The notes beneath the pieces are model-generated. The model made no database searches. It saw nothing but the letters and a program-made list of their open reading frames with translations, and was not told where the DNA came from. The translations under genes were made by a program, and so were the position numbers. 64,000 bases of DNA from Chinchilla lanigera (taxonomy: Eukaryota > Chordata > Mammalia > Rodentia > Chinchillidae): positions 23,426,640 to 23,490,639 of the forward strand of contig NW_004955426.1 in NCBI RefSeq assembly GCF_000276665.1, written 5' to 3'. Numbering within the stretch: position 1 is the first letter of the stretch; each line of letters opens with the position of its first letter. Shown here one piece after another: positions 54,901 to 64,000 of the stretch.

Positions 54901-57900
54901 GTTTTTCATGCCTTGAAGTTGTTTGAAACTTCAGGTCATTCAGCCATACTATGAGAGGAGAATGATGAAAAATAACACTACTACAAAGATCACAAAGAGT
55001 CTTGTATGCTGGGCATGAACAGCCAGGATGCAATAAACAGATTAATCCTAGGCAACAGCTTGGAAAAGGAATTGGAGGCCAATAAAACTGGAGGATGAAA
55101 CACTAATGAGTCAACAGGGAGATGCTTAGTGATATGAAACAAGTCTGAACCGGTGACAATGGAGTAAAAGGGAGTGACTGACAAGGCATGTGGATGAATT
55201 TTCACTAGAACAGAATCCAATTTAGATGGATTAATCTTAAAGAACACAGTCACTCACCTGAATGACTACATATTGCACTTAGTTGGTTACTGGGCTGGAA
55301 ACCCAGAATTTCAACACAAACACAATAAAGGCAGTTATCATCTGTATGCTCCTGTAGTCCAGTGTCTTCTGTACTTTCTAAAAATAGAGAAGCATCTGAA
55401 TGGACTGAATTCATTATTTCAGTAAGACTCATCTGCTGTCGTAGCAAGTGAAAAGAGTTTTTAACAAGACCTCCAGATGCAGATGGGAGACCTGTGCATA
55501 AATAAATATAAAATATATTCCAATAAATATTGTATAAATGATACCTTTTTCAAGGTACATTGAACAGTAAAATTTTAAAGGGAATCTAGGGACAAAAACT
55601 AGAACATTTTTTATGACTCAACACCTAAGTTAAGGAAAAAATAATTTGCTTTAAATTATGAAAACAGCTGAAGCCTACAAGTATTTTACATTACTTTTAT
55701 ATAATTTTAGATATAAAATTTAAAAATGAAATTATAATTAATATATTATTTCAATTATCCTCTATATTGTCTTAAAGTAGCAGGGTGTGACAGTGCATGC
55801 CTGTAACCCTAGCGCTTGGGAGGCTGAGGCAAGAGGATCACTCAGTTAAAGACCAGCCTGGACTACATAGTAAATTCAACACCAATCAGAACTAGAGAGA
55901 CTGTCTCAAAAAATTTCTGCCTGGGGCTGGGGATTTAGCTCAGAGGTACAGCACCTGCCTGGCAAGCGCAAGGTCGTGAGTTCGATCCTTGGTACCGGAA
56001 AACAACAACAACAACAAAAAAAATTTCTGCTTAAAGAAAAGTAATAATTCTAAGTATAAAGAGGTAGTTGATTAAAAAAATTCAGATTATGAAGCTGTAA
56101 AACTTACAGCTTACATATGCATGTAATCATTAGAATAGCTCCTCACAAAGACCATGTAATTTATAAGGACATTTTTGTACCTTTCGTGGTCCTTCAACCA
56201 ACAGCTGTCTCATGGATATGAGGTTAAGTGCAATAAATTTTTCAGGGACTATTTTTTAAAAACGGAAACCATGAATCTGATTTTTCTTTTCTTGAAAGGC
56301 TGAGTACTTAGCTGAAAAACACTTTAAATCCTTAAAAGAAATGGAGGTGAAAACTACAATGAATTAAGCTGTGTGCTGTAAACATGTACTAATAAAACTT
56401 TTAAAACTTGAAAAAAAAAAAGAAATCATTGTTTAATTTTACCTTGACTCAGTTATTTTGGGTTTTCATTTTTTTATTTTTAAAATTTTTTGGGTTTTTT
56501 GAGACAGGGTTTTGCTATGCAGTTCAGGCTGGCTTTGAGCTCAGCTTGTAGCCCAGGTTGGCCTTGAACTTATAGTGAGCCTCCTGCCTCAGCCTCCTGA
56601 GTACTTGGATTACAGGTGTCACCACGCCTGGGCTTTTGAGGTAATTTTTAAGTTTACTCAAAAGTGGCTATATCTGAATTGTTAGTGCCAACCTTTTAAA
56701 AAAGAATTATTTTATTTTTAATATAAACTGGAGTCTCAGAACAAAGACTATTATTACCTCCTGTATCATGGGGAAACACTCTTGTACTTCGGTCATCATG
56801 TGGAGGTATATTTTTTGTCTGAAAATAAGGAATATCCTTTACCTGGAATAGATATAAGCCACGGTAAATCGTTTTGTAAAAAGAAGTCTACTTACTGAAT
56901 ATTAAGAACATAAAGTGAAATACAGCTGAATAGGATTATTATTACATATGAACCTACAATAAAAATTTTACTGAAGGTCGAATTACCAAACTTAACAAAA
57001 TAACAACCCTGAAAGTTTTTTACTGTATTCTTGGTGAACTAAATATTCATGTAACTATTTTAACATTTATCTAAAGTGTCTCTAGACTGCTGAGTAAATC
57101 TGTACCCCTTACTACTATATACCATCTAGAGATCTGTAGGTGTCTCATGGGACTGGGACCACTTTATTCAAGTGGACATCACATGTGGCATGCTAGATGG
57201 GAAAAGTAGTCACATGAAACTACAAAACAAGGTAGGGAATCTACTAAATTTTTACAGAAAATATAACGATAAATAAATCAAACAGTTGAATATAGGAAGA
57301 GAAAATAATGTTCTTGAAATCTGGAGGTCCTAAATAAAAATAAGAGTGTTTGAGAAAACCAAGTTTTCATCTTAAAAATTTTAGACAAAACTGTCTCCAA
57401 AAAATTCATCTTCTCCATAGTTTGTGCCCTCTATAGATTATAATTTCTAGTAAACAGTAACAGAATATAAAAAAGTAAGAAGATTAACTCAGAAGGAAAT
57501 GAAGTAATAATCATACCTGGAATATATCATTGATGTCCACAGGAAGAGCAAGACCAATATAGTCATCTGAGCCACCATATGTAGCGCTGGACACCATTGA
57601 CCTAACTGAGGAGGAGCGCTGCAGAGTATTTTGATTAATGGGACTCAACAGATCTTCTTTATCTAATGACGCATAACTTAAAGCTTTCATGAACCTATAA
57701 TACCACAATAAAACTTGCATTAGTTTCTTGATTTGTAATATTAACCATATTAAAAAAAACTTACATCGCCACCTTCAGTAAAATGACTAGTGCAACGCTA
57801 AACTGTGTCATCTTGTTTAATGGGAACACACAAACACTTTAAAATATTAGCTGCTATAAGTTGGTATGTACGTGGAAAAGGTCACCAGTAATACTGACTG

Positions 57901-60900
57901 CTACCAACAACAACTAGTATAGTCTCTCAGGTAAAGGTCAAATGGTGGGCAAAAGAAATTGACCTAGACAGAAATATAGTTTGAGAACTACCTTTGCAAA
58001 CTGCATTTGCTATTACATTGCTAAGGATATATATATTAACACTATTTAATACTACATTTACAGAAAATAAGATCAATTTCTTATTCTTTATGTAGTAATT
58101 AACGCTTTCATTCTGAATGTAAAATTTATGTAATACAGAAGGTATACATAATACAGTAAAATGATATAATTTGTAAGAGACAGTCTTATATGTAGCACTG
58201 ATATATCTAGTATTCCTACAATTCATTACTTATTCACGATTCTGTAACATAGCATATTATGTATACTGACATTTCTGTAAGAACATCTTTGTCATAAAAA
58301 TGTTCATTCATGCAAAGGTATGCTGCAATACTTAATTGGTATTTGCTTTATATATAAAGCTCATATCTCTTTGGATATGAGAGAGAGACAGACACAGAGA
58401 CAGATAGGAAGACAGACAGACAAGACAGAGACCACTAAAAAAAATGCATACACACTTCAGCAGCTCACCATACTAATAAATGTCTGGAAGCTAACAGCCA
58501 CCACTTGAAGCACCTCTTATAATTGTAGAGGGCAAAGGTAACTTTTATTAATCTCTCTCATAATGTCTCAATAAATTTAGTACTAAAATATTTATATAAA
58601 TGCTTTTCTTGCTATATACATTTTTGGTGGAGTTTGCATTTATATACACACTTGTATATACATAAAAATATACAAATGAAAGAATTATTTCACAAAATAA
58701 ATGCTTCAATAATAGCTATTAAGATTAACAAAGCAAAAAACATTTCTAGTTTCCACCAAAACCCACTCTTAACTGAAAGTTCATAAAAGAGACAAGTAGC
58801 TTTCAAACTGCACCGGTACACTTCTCTGGCTCTATGAACCCATCACGGGCTACTGGAGTAGAGGGAAACAATTACTGGATTATTCTCCTTCCCAATTTCT
58901 ATTTCAATCATGGTAGCTCCATTTTTCTCTATTATACATACTAAATTTTCATAGAAACCATTTTGTGAAAAAGAGTTTCTCCATTTAAAAGCAACTATAT
59001 AAAAGTTCCAAATCACTGATCTAGTTTAGTCTCCACTAGAGGAGGAAAGTGAGGCCCAGAAATTGCGAATTCATTAACTATACTACATAAACTTGTAACC
59101 ATGAGCTGTTGAAAGGTATCCCTGGCTTTGCTCTGGAACCACGACAGTACCAAAGCTGGTGAGTTCCAATTAAGTAAGACATTACATAATTTATTAAAAA
59201 GGGAGGACAAAATCTATTATCTGTTATCAGCAATTCTTCTATTTAAATAACGTAAGTATATAATTTAAAACTAAAGAAAGTCTCTTAGGAGCATTTGGCC
59301 CAGTAACAAAAACGTAGGTATGGAAATTTCTTCAACAATTACATTTAATATTGCATCTCTTTTAAAGGTAAAATCTAAATTTTCACTGTGTATAGTTTAA
59401 TATGATCTAAATATAATATGGAAATTCTTACTGAGTTTTGAGGACCATTAATTCATTTTAAGTTTTTATTTGGTTCCTACTTAATTATATACTTAAACTA
59501 GAAATAATTTCACTGAAATTTTTCAGTTATTACAAAAATAATAACAAAAAGATAAAGGTCAACTTTTGGAGCCTTAAATTGACCTACCTGAAAAGGTTGT
59601 TTGTTATTGTAGGTCTTAAGCTCCTGATCCCCCCGACATACTTCTTTTTAAAATCGATCCTTGCAGAAGCGAGAAATAAATAAAAAAAGCTTGTGACTTG
59701 TGTATCCTTGCAAACATGTACGTTTATTTTCAGGGCCTAATGGAGTTTTGCTCCCCTCCCTCGCAGCTGCAAGAATCCATTTCAAATCATATCGGGTAAC
59801 AAGGAGCTTATAGCCTTACTCTAGTAAACAATTACTAATGGATAGGTTCTGAGGCTTATGTAGTGTTCCTGACTAATGTTTTACATTTAAATCTGTTAAA
59901 AATAAAATCATCACTATTCATTTTTAAATATATATTTGCTCACCTGCTTGGTGTTAATCTGGACTCAAAACTGTTTGCCTTCATGGTGATGGTATCAGTA
60001 AACAGCACATCTTTTGCTGGTGATGCCAAAGCTTCAGAGTGAGACAAGGATGGATGCATTCTTTGCTGCTGTAATCTTTTCAAAGTAGCATAGCCAAAGG
60101 CATCTCTAGAACTTGTGTAACTAAAGTTACAATCTGCTAGACTTTTAATTGTAGCAATAGAAGGTGCTTTAAGGGACTGTGCTCTTCTGGGAAGTGTATG
60201 AGAAGACCCTGGAGGCACGAGGGACACTGAATTTGATTTGGAGAGAGACAGATGGTTAGACTGTGGTGTCAAATAGTGGCTTGTCTTAACAGTTTTAGTA
60301 CTTACCACAGTACTCATACTTCCACAGTCTGTGTCGATAGTTGCAGCATCTACACCTACTGTCTCTCGTGAAGGACTGGAGCTCATTGAACTTATGCCAC
60401 TTGTTGTAGTGTCTGTATTAAAACTTTGGCTACGTATCTTCATATGTGAACTTGTGGAACTTTCTACAACTAACCTTTCTCGGCTTGTGTTTTCTCTGTG
60501 ATTCTCTGTCCCGAGACTTTTGGTGAATTTTAAGTCATTCTCTCCAATACTTGGAGTACTACCAGTGTCTTCAATGTGCTTATTCCCAACAAATGAGGTT
60601 TCTAATTGTAATGTTTTCTGTACAGTGGATATAGGTGTGAAATCATCACTATGATTAAAGTCCACACTGGGCTCTGTAAGTGTTCTGATTCGTCTGTTGC
60701 TTGTCTTGTTTTCAGATGACAGTTTTCCTCCTTTTGGATCACTGCTACTACGATGTTTTTTATTAGGCAAAGTGAGCGAATTTAAGATGCGATTCTTCAC
60801 AAGTTTACTAGAAGCAAAGAAAGGAAATGAATTTTTATCCTTTATGGGTCCAGGTCGGTCAAAAAACGATGGCTCTGCATCTTCATTGATATCGAGGAAA

Positions 60901-62297
60901 AATGTACTAGTAGAGCTGCTGCCAAACCGGTCATCTTCTAATATGAACATACCTGTAATTGAAAGGTCACTAATTAAAGGGTATAAAAAATGAAAAATGA
61001 CCTAACATTTCAGAAAAATTTAAAAAATTTTCAATAGTCATGTGGGGGGGATAACAATTTAAAAATAAAAGGTTAAACCACTGAGCTACATGAAAAGTAC
61101 CTCTTTGACAACTAGAGTTTAGACTTCAATAAAATGTGAAATTATGTGGATATCCTGTTATTTCCAAAGAAAAATGATAGACACGCTACGATACAACTCA
61201 CATGAAGCTTCTTTTGATTTTTTTCAAATATTTAGGCTGAAATTAAAGGGACAAAGGAGATTTAAGCATGGATGCTCATTCAGTTGGTACAGATTATTTT
61301 ATATATTAGCAGAAAAAATTCATCTTACAAGAAATGAATTTCCAAATTGTAAGTAAAGTATGTAACTGGCCCTTTTTATATCTGTGGGTTGTGTCTATAT
61401 GGACTCAAGTACCTGAGGATCAGAAATATTCAGGAAAAAAAGCAATTATACTAAACATATACATATTTTTGTCATTATTCTTTACATATGAATATCCTTA
61501 AACAATAGAGTATAATACTTATTTACTTGGTATCTATTTTGCATGAGGTATAAGTAATCTATAAAAATGATATAAAATACACAAGAAACTGAGTAAGTTA
61601 TACAGATACAACATCCTTTTATATAAGAGATCTGACCATCTATAGATTTTGGTATCCACAAAGGGTACTGGATCCCCACAGGTTTGGAGGAATGACTGGA
61701 TTTAGAGAGAACCAATTCACAACCTATTTAAAATAATGATGTTTCCATTCCATTTTGCTTTAAGAACTAAGAAATTCATCTGAATTCAGTGCCCAACTCT
61801 AATAAGTAACTCAGACCCAGTGTCTAATGACATCTATGCAGTTCAACTTTTCTGTTGGATAATTATAAACTTTTTCAAATATATTTCTAAAGAAGGCAAA
61901 GTAAAATCCTAAATGAACTTGCAAGATATTTTGTATTTCTAAATTTTTCAATTCTACGCTATGCCATTTTGCATTCATTTTCTCTAAAGTCAAGCTGCAT
62001 CTTGTTATCAGAGGCATGCATTTGTTGAATAGGTATTCTATTTTTTCCTTCTTAGTGGTACACAAAAGTATCATTGCATCTTATAATTCAAGGCATCTTG
62101 AAATATACTGAAATACAGTTGAATATTGGTGAAAAATAGTTCAATAAATGTGAAATATAGCTCAATAAATGTTGTATTATCTTCTTAAAAGAATCATACC
62201 TTAAATTTTATACACTTACTTAGCAGAGGGCTTGAAATCACAAACTGCTTATATAGAACTGATTTGTGATACTCTAATCTTTGATGAATTCTACTGT

Positions 62298-62338
<41 letters not shown>

Positions 62339-63712
62339 GCTGGGTCTCATGCATGCTAGGCAAGCAGTTTTCCACTTAGTTTAATGGTTTAAGACTAATA
62401 ATCTACATCCCCAAACCCTCCACTATTTTAAAATTTAGTACTTTGCTCAAAAATGCAGACATAAACATAGTACCTAGGGGCTGGGGATTTAGCTCAGCGG
62501 GACAATGCTGGCCTGGCAAGCACAATGTCGTGAGTTTGATTACCAGTACCAGAAAAAAAAAAAAAAAAACAAAACCATAGTACCTCTTAGCAAATATATT
62601 CTGGATCAGTAATTCCTATATCTGAAAAATGAGTAAAAAGATTAAGCAAACATAGAAAGTAGACATAAATACTTAGATTTGTCTCTTTTTGGATGACAGA
62701 AAAAGAAAGCTGGTTGTGCTGGCAAAATGTTTATTATATAGCCAATGCAGCATTTTCCAGAAGCTACTTAGGAAGCAAGGAAAAAAAACAACAACATAGA
62801 ATTGTGACTAATACTCCAGAAATGCATTCTTCAAGGGTATTACTGTCAAATACCTTAGAAAAATTAGGAATGTAACAAATATATGTAAGATTTGAAAATA
62901 CAAATGTTAATATTGGCTAACTTTACATAAAGTTACCATAGTACTTACTTGACGGTGCTGATTCACTTTCACTATTATGCCTAGAACTGGTTGACTCTGA
63001 GTTCAAACTTAGGGTGCTTGGGATAGATGAGAGCTCATTACAGAGTTGTTCTACATCATCTGGAACTACTGGCCACGGATGTTTGCGACTATGCCTCACA
63101 GCATCCCAGCTGTGGCATTTTAGAATATCACAGCCTTGTTTGGTTTTGGCTATGAGCCCCAGTACATATACACAGGTCCTGTACATAAATGAAGTAATGA
63201 ACATTTATAATTCCATGCTGAGATTTGAGTTTTACTTAAAAGCCATTAAAAAGTTTTTGGTTTATGAAAAACTAGTTAGGAGTAAATTAGCAGCAATAAA
63301 GATCATGCAAATCTACTTAATAATTCAACAAAATAAAATACAATGTGATCTTAGCAAAAAATATGTATATAACCTTTTCTAATCTTAATCTATTTGGGCT
63401 ATCTCAACAAACTATTTTGCTACTTATAGGGTAAACTTCAATATTACAATAAAAATGAAAATATTAAAGAGTTAAGATGTTTAACTTAATATATTTAAAA
63501 CTCTCAATCATTAGAACAGTTGTCAATCATATAATACTTCTGCCTTATATCTATTTGTAAATAATAATATGTGGGTTAAGAAGATGTCTGGATTAAATGA
63601 CATACCCTCTGATGGAAAGAACTTCACACTGTTTTGCAAGTTTTAGTATATCTGGAATCACATTTTCTTCCTGTAGTAAATTGAGACCCCAATTTGAAGA
63701 GCCAATATTTCC
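45906..63712 (-). CDS. RICTOR: RICTOR, rapamycin-insensitive companion of mTOR, 3' coding exons (gene-level entry)
   Basis: RICTOR is the defining scaffold of mTOR complex 2, which phosphorylates the hydrophobic motif of AKT, SGK and PKC. Ten constitutive exons on the minus strand join in one frame to give 778 codons plus stop. These equal human residues 931-1708, with no insertion or deletion judged by the position of the Thr1135 site. The part present covers the end of the conserved helical-repeat region, the serine-rich phosphoregulated region and the conserved C-terminal region ending DSSAES. A 72-nt cassette exon is also present. The 5' two thirds of the gene lie beyond 64000. It converges on OSMR, the same neighbour arrangement as on human 5p13. 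Confidence 0.97.
46108..46246 (-). CDS. RICTOR: RICTOR window exon 9
   Basis: After TTTTAG the exon encodes IKEKYPQTFDDICLYSEVSH, LLSHCTFRLPCRRFIQELFQ and DVQFLQ. It ends in phase 0 before GTACGT. The peptide is nearly identical to human RICTOR. Confidence 0.96.
46247..47474. other. RICTOR intron, 1.2 kb
   Basis: The sequence is unique and AT-rich, with a poly(T) run at about 47040. No repeat family is recognised. Confidence 0.5.
47475..47598 (-). CDS. RICTOR: RICTOR window exon 8
   Basis: The exon encodes GVKTIPDDTPMCRILLRKEV, then LRLVINLSSSVSTKCHETGL, between TTTCAG and GTGAGT. Both end codons are split and rejoin correctly with exons 7 and 9. Confidence 0.96.
47929..48084 (-). CDS. RICTOR: RICTOR window exon 7
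   Basis: The acceptor CCCCCCAG is followed by DLQDITYSDWCEQTIHHPLE and VVPSKFSGISGCSDG, then a Ser-rich stretch SASSTKSTELLL. The donor is GTGAGT. Human has DFQDIPYSDWCEQ at the same place. The preceding intron is 7.2 kb and rich in transposons. Confidence 0.96.
49018..49189. repeat. 86-bp tandem duplication
   Basis: GACGTGTTTCTAAACTTGCT starts at 49018 and again at 49104. The two 86-bp units differ at only a few bases. Confidence 0.93.
50086..50200 (-). mobile_element. ID-type SINE, young, minus strand (sense to RICTOR)
   Basis: A T-run precedes CTCCGGTACCAGGAACCGAA and GCTGAGCTAAATCCCCAGCC. The 11-bp GAGAGAATATT flanks it at 50075-50085 and 50201-50211. Confidence 0.94.
50544..50622. repeat. 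42-bp direct duplication
   Basis: AAACATCTCCTTAATGTCTC and following CTTAAGCAA occur twice, 42 bp apart, each preceded by TATCGGG. Confidence 0.85.
50690..52430 (-). mobile_element. Old L1 fragment, minus strand
   Basis: The plus strand shows GTGAATAATGCTGCAATCCA, CACAGTATTCCATAATGGCT and CATTCTAACCAGTGAGAGGT, the typical reversed L1 3' region. A young ID element at 51402-51504 splits it. Confidence 0.75.
51402..51504 (+). mobile_element. ID-type SINE, young, plus strand
   Basis: GGGGCTGGGGATTTAGCTCA contains an intact A box (TAGCTCAGCGG), and GTTCGGTTCCCGGTACC a near-consensus B box; a long A tail follows. The duplication AAATCTTTGTCCA lies at 51389-51401 and 51505-51517. Confidence 0.95.
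52655..52811 (-). mobile_element. B1-type SINE with internal duplication, minus strand
   Basis: TTTTTGAGACAGGGTCTTGC is followed by two copies of CAGGCTGGCCTTGA and the reversed head GGATTACAGGCGTGCACCAC. The 13-bp duplication ATTCTGCATTTCT lies at 52642-52654 and 52812-52824. Confidence 0.95.
53752..53920 (+). mobile_element. B1-type SINE with internal duplication
   Basis: CTGGGTGTGGTGGCACAGGC leads to CCAGCCTGGGCTACAAAGTG and the repeated CTGCCTGAACTGCACAGTG, then an A/C-rich tail. AAACTC(G/A)CTGG on both sides may be the target-site duplication. Confidence 0.9.
55258..55491 (-). CDS. RICTOR: RICTOR window exon 6
   Basis: The exon encodes LPSASGGLVKNSFHLLRQQM, SLTEIMNSVHSDASLFLEST, then DNCLYCVCVEILGFQPSNQL and CSHS, ending before GTGAGT. 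Its length is 234 nt and the peptide matches the human C-terminal conserved region closely. Confidence 0.96.
55783..55910 (+). mobile_element. B1-type SINE
   Basis: CAGGGTGTGACAGTGCATGC and GCTTGGGAGGCTGAGGCAAG are B1-like. The element runs into AAAAAATTTCTGC, the site used by the following ID insertion. Confidence 0.8.
55921..56020 (+). mobile_element. ID-type SINE, young, plus strand
   Basis: GGGGCTGGGGATTTAGCTCA and GAGTTCGATCCTTGGTACCG give intact A- and B-box regions, and CAA repeats form the tail. The duplication AAATTTCTGC lies at 55911-55920 and 56021-56030. Confidence 0.93.
56490..56640 (-). mobile_element. B1-type SINE with internal duplication, minus strand
   Basis: TTTTTTGAGACAGGGTTTTG, two CAGGCTGG/CAGGTTGG blocks, and GGATTACAGGTGTCACCACG show a reversed, slightly diverged B1. 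Confidence 0.88.
56758..56842 (-). CDS. RICTOR: RICTOR window exon 5
   Basis: This 85-nt exon after TATTCCAG encodes VKDIPYFQTKNIPPHDD, then RSTRVFPHDTG, and leaves one base. The donor GAG|GTAATA is weak-looking but keeps frame. An internal TTTTCAG within the exon is a decoy acceptor. Confidence 0.93.
56843..57516. other. RICTOR intron, 0.67 kb
   Basis: Only unique AT-rich sequence is seen. Confidence 0.5.
57517..57694 (-). CDS. RICTOR: RICTOR window exon 4
   Basis: The exon follows ATTATAG and encodes FMKALSYASLDKEDLLSPIN, QNTLQRSSSVRSMVSSATYG and SDDYIGLALPVDINDIFQ before GTATGA. This is nearly identical to human and continues the phosphoregulated region into the C-terminal conserved part. 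Confidence 0.96.
57695..59943. other. RICTOR intron containing the cassette exon
   Basis: Apart from the 72-nt cassette exon at 59588-59659, this is AT-rich unique sequence with a short GACA-rich repeat at 58380-58430. No SINE is present. Confidence 0.55.
59588..59659 (-). CDS. RICTOR: RICTOR alternative cassette exon (24 codons)
   Basis: Between constitutive exons 3 and 4 lies a stretch with acceptor CTGCAAG and donor CAG|GTAGGT that is exactly 72 nt long and open in the reading frame fixed by its neighbours. It encodes IDFKKKYVGGIRS, then LRPTITNNLF, plus a reconstituted Arg. Human RICTOR is known to have a longer isoform of 1732 residues, carrying 24 extra residues near position 1378. This exon sits at that point with that length. 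Use in this species is inferred. Confidence 0.8.
59944..60952 (-). CDS. RICTOR: RICTOR window exon 3: large exon with the Thr1135 region
   Basis: This 1009-nt exon starts MFILEDDRFGSSSTS and ends ESRLTPSR with a split Arg codon. It contains RRIRTLTEPS, the RxRxxT site phosphorylated by S6K at Thr1135 in human (codon at 60675-60677), and MSSSPSRETV, which includes the position of human Ser1235. The sequence is rich in Ser and Thr and has no predicted fold. It is one open frame across the whole exon, and there is no stop or frameshift. Confidence 0.98.
62303..62337. repeat. (TG)n microsatellite
   Basis: About 17 TG units are present; the repeat directly abuts a reversed ID-like remnant. Confidence 0.95.
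62476..62575 (+). mobile_element. ID-type SINE, plus strand
   Basis: GGGGCTGGGGATTTAGCTCA opens the copy, with more substitutions in the B-box part (GAGTTTGATTACCAG) than the other young copies. CATAGTACCT flanks it at 62466-62475 and 62576-62585. Confidence 0.92.
62949..63178 (-). CDS. RICTOR: RICTOR window exon 2
   Basis: The peptide starts TCVYVLGLIAKTKQGCDILK and goes on to HSWDAVRHSRKHPWPVVPDD and a Ser-rich end with SESTSSRHNSESES. It follows GTACAG and ends before GTAAGT. It marks the change from the folded core to the disordered phosphoregulated region. Confidence 0.96.
63606..63712 (-). CDS. RICTOR: RICTOR window exon 1
   Basis: The exon follows TTCTTGCAG on the minus strand and encodes GNIGSSNWGLNLLQEENVIP, then DILKLAKQCEVLSIR, with two bases of the next Gly. 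The donor is GTATGT. This part corresponds to human residues 931-965 and belongs to the helical-repeat core. Confidence 0.95.
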
Positions 63713-64000
63713 CTGCAAGAAAATACATATCAAATAAACTTATATAAGTAAGTTATTCAAGTGATTTCAAAAAGTACCACAAAACAAAGTTAAAACACAT
63801 CTAGGAGAGGAAAAAAATCCTCAAATAAGGAATGCTACCAATACATTAATGTTCTATTTGTCTTAGCAAAAACATAAGAGCCATGAAAAGTAATTATTTA
63901 ACCACATATTTCTACAACATAAAAATATTTAAATTGGTAAGAACAATTCTGGTCCTAGAATATTAATCTAAGAACAAGTTCCAAATAAAATAATTTTAAT
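63713..64000. other. RICTOR intron at the window end
   Basis: AT-rich intron with no recognisable feature; the next upstream RICTOR exon lies beyond the window. Confidence 0.5.

Larger units (their letters stand above)
48085..55257. other. RICTOR intron, 7.2 kb
   Basis: The intron holds an 86-bp tandem duplication, two young ID elements, an old L1, two B1 elements and a 42-bp duplication, each listed separately. No RICTOR exon is needed here, since exons 6 and 7 join directly in frame. Confidence 0.6.
55492..56757. other. RICTOR intron, 1.27 kb
   Basis: The intron holds a B1 (55783-55910), an ID inserted at its end (55921-56020) and a reversed B1 (56490-56640). The rest is AT-rich. Confidence 0.55.
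60953..62948. other. RICTOR intron, 2.0 kb
   Basis: The intron holds a (TG)n microsatellite at 62303-62337, an ID-like remnant at about 62338-62422 and a young ID at 62476-62575. The rest is AT-rich. Confidence 0.55.

Noticed and set aside
1..64000. CRISPR array, phage, operon or defence system
   Set aside because: Repeats are SINEs, LINEs and short tandem repeats; the genes have introns and are OSMR and RICTOR.

Overview
The window is mammalian nuclear DNA, and the repeats point to a rodent. It carries tRNA-derived ID-type SINEs, 7SL-derived B1-type SINEs (some with an internal duplication), composite B1-ID dimers, L1 elements and older MIR copies. The young ID copies end in a GGTACCGGA-type 3' part, and the B1 copies carry their own duplication. 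This makes me suspect a castorimorph (beaver or kangaroo-rat type) rodent, but that is a weak inference. There is no bacterial gene, operon or CRISPR array.

Two convergent protein-coding genes fill the window. On the plus strand, 3154-37491 holds the last 14 coding exons of OSMR, the oncostatin M receptor beta chain: Ig-like domain, cytokine-binding module, three FnIII domains, transmembrane helix, box 1 and STAT-docking tail, followed by a 3'UTR to about 38425. The signal peptide and first domain lie upstream of the window. On the minus strand, 45906-63712 holds the last 10 constitutive coding exons of RICTOR, the mTORC2 subunit. They correspond without any length change to human residues 931-1708. 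A 72-nt in-frame cassette exon at 59588-59659 matches the known long isoform, and a 3'UTR of about 4.4 kb ends near 41470. The exon borders listed here keep frame across every junction.

By region: 1-3153 is OSMR intron with MIR, ID-like and other repeats. The 14.5-kb OSMR intron 5842-20377 holds old L1, a badly decayed probable class III endogenous retrovirus on the minus strand, and an internally deleted L1 at about 9610-14735. From 20378 to 37491 OSMR exons alternate with B1-ID dimers, MIRs and a twin-primed (inverted) L1 that contains a 155-N assembly gap. The 3-kb gap between genes holds one young ID element. The RICTOR 3'UTR is almost free of repeats. RICTOR introns carry young SINEs with clear target-site duplications and an old L1.

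The two genes are unrelated in mechanism: OSMR signals through gp130-type complexes to JAK/STAT, and RICTOR directs mTORC2 towards AKT. They are neighbours through conserved synteny. I found no undescribed system. The most useful observations are a shortened OSMR C-terminus with its relic tail still visible, a WSKWA in place of WSXWS, tandem NAGNAG splice acceptors in OSMR, the conserved RICTOR cassette exon, and the nested retroelement history.
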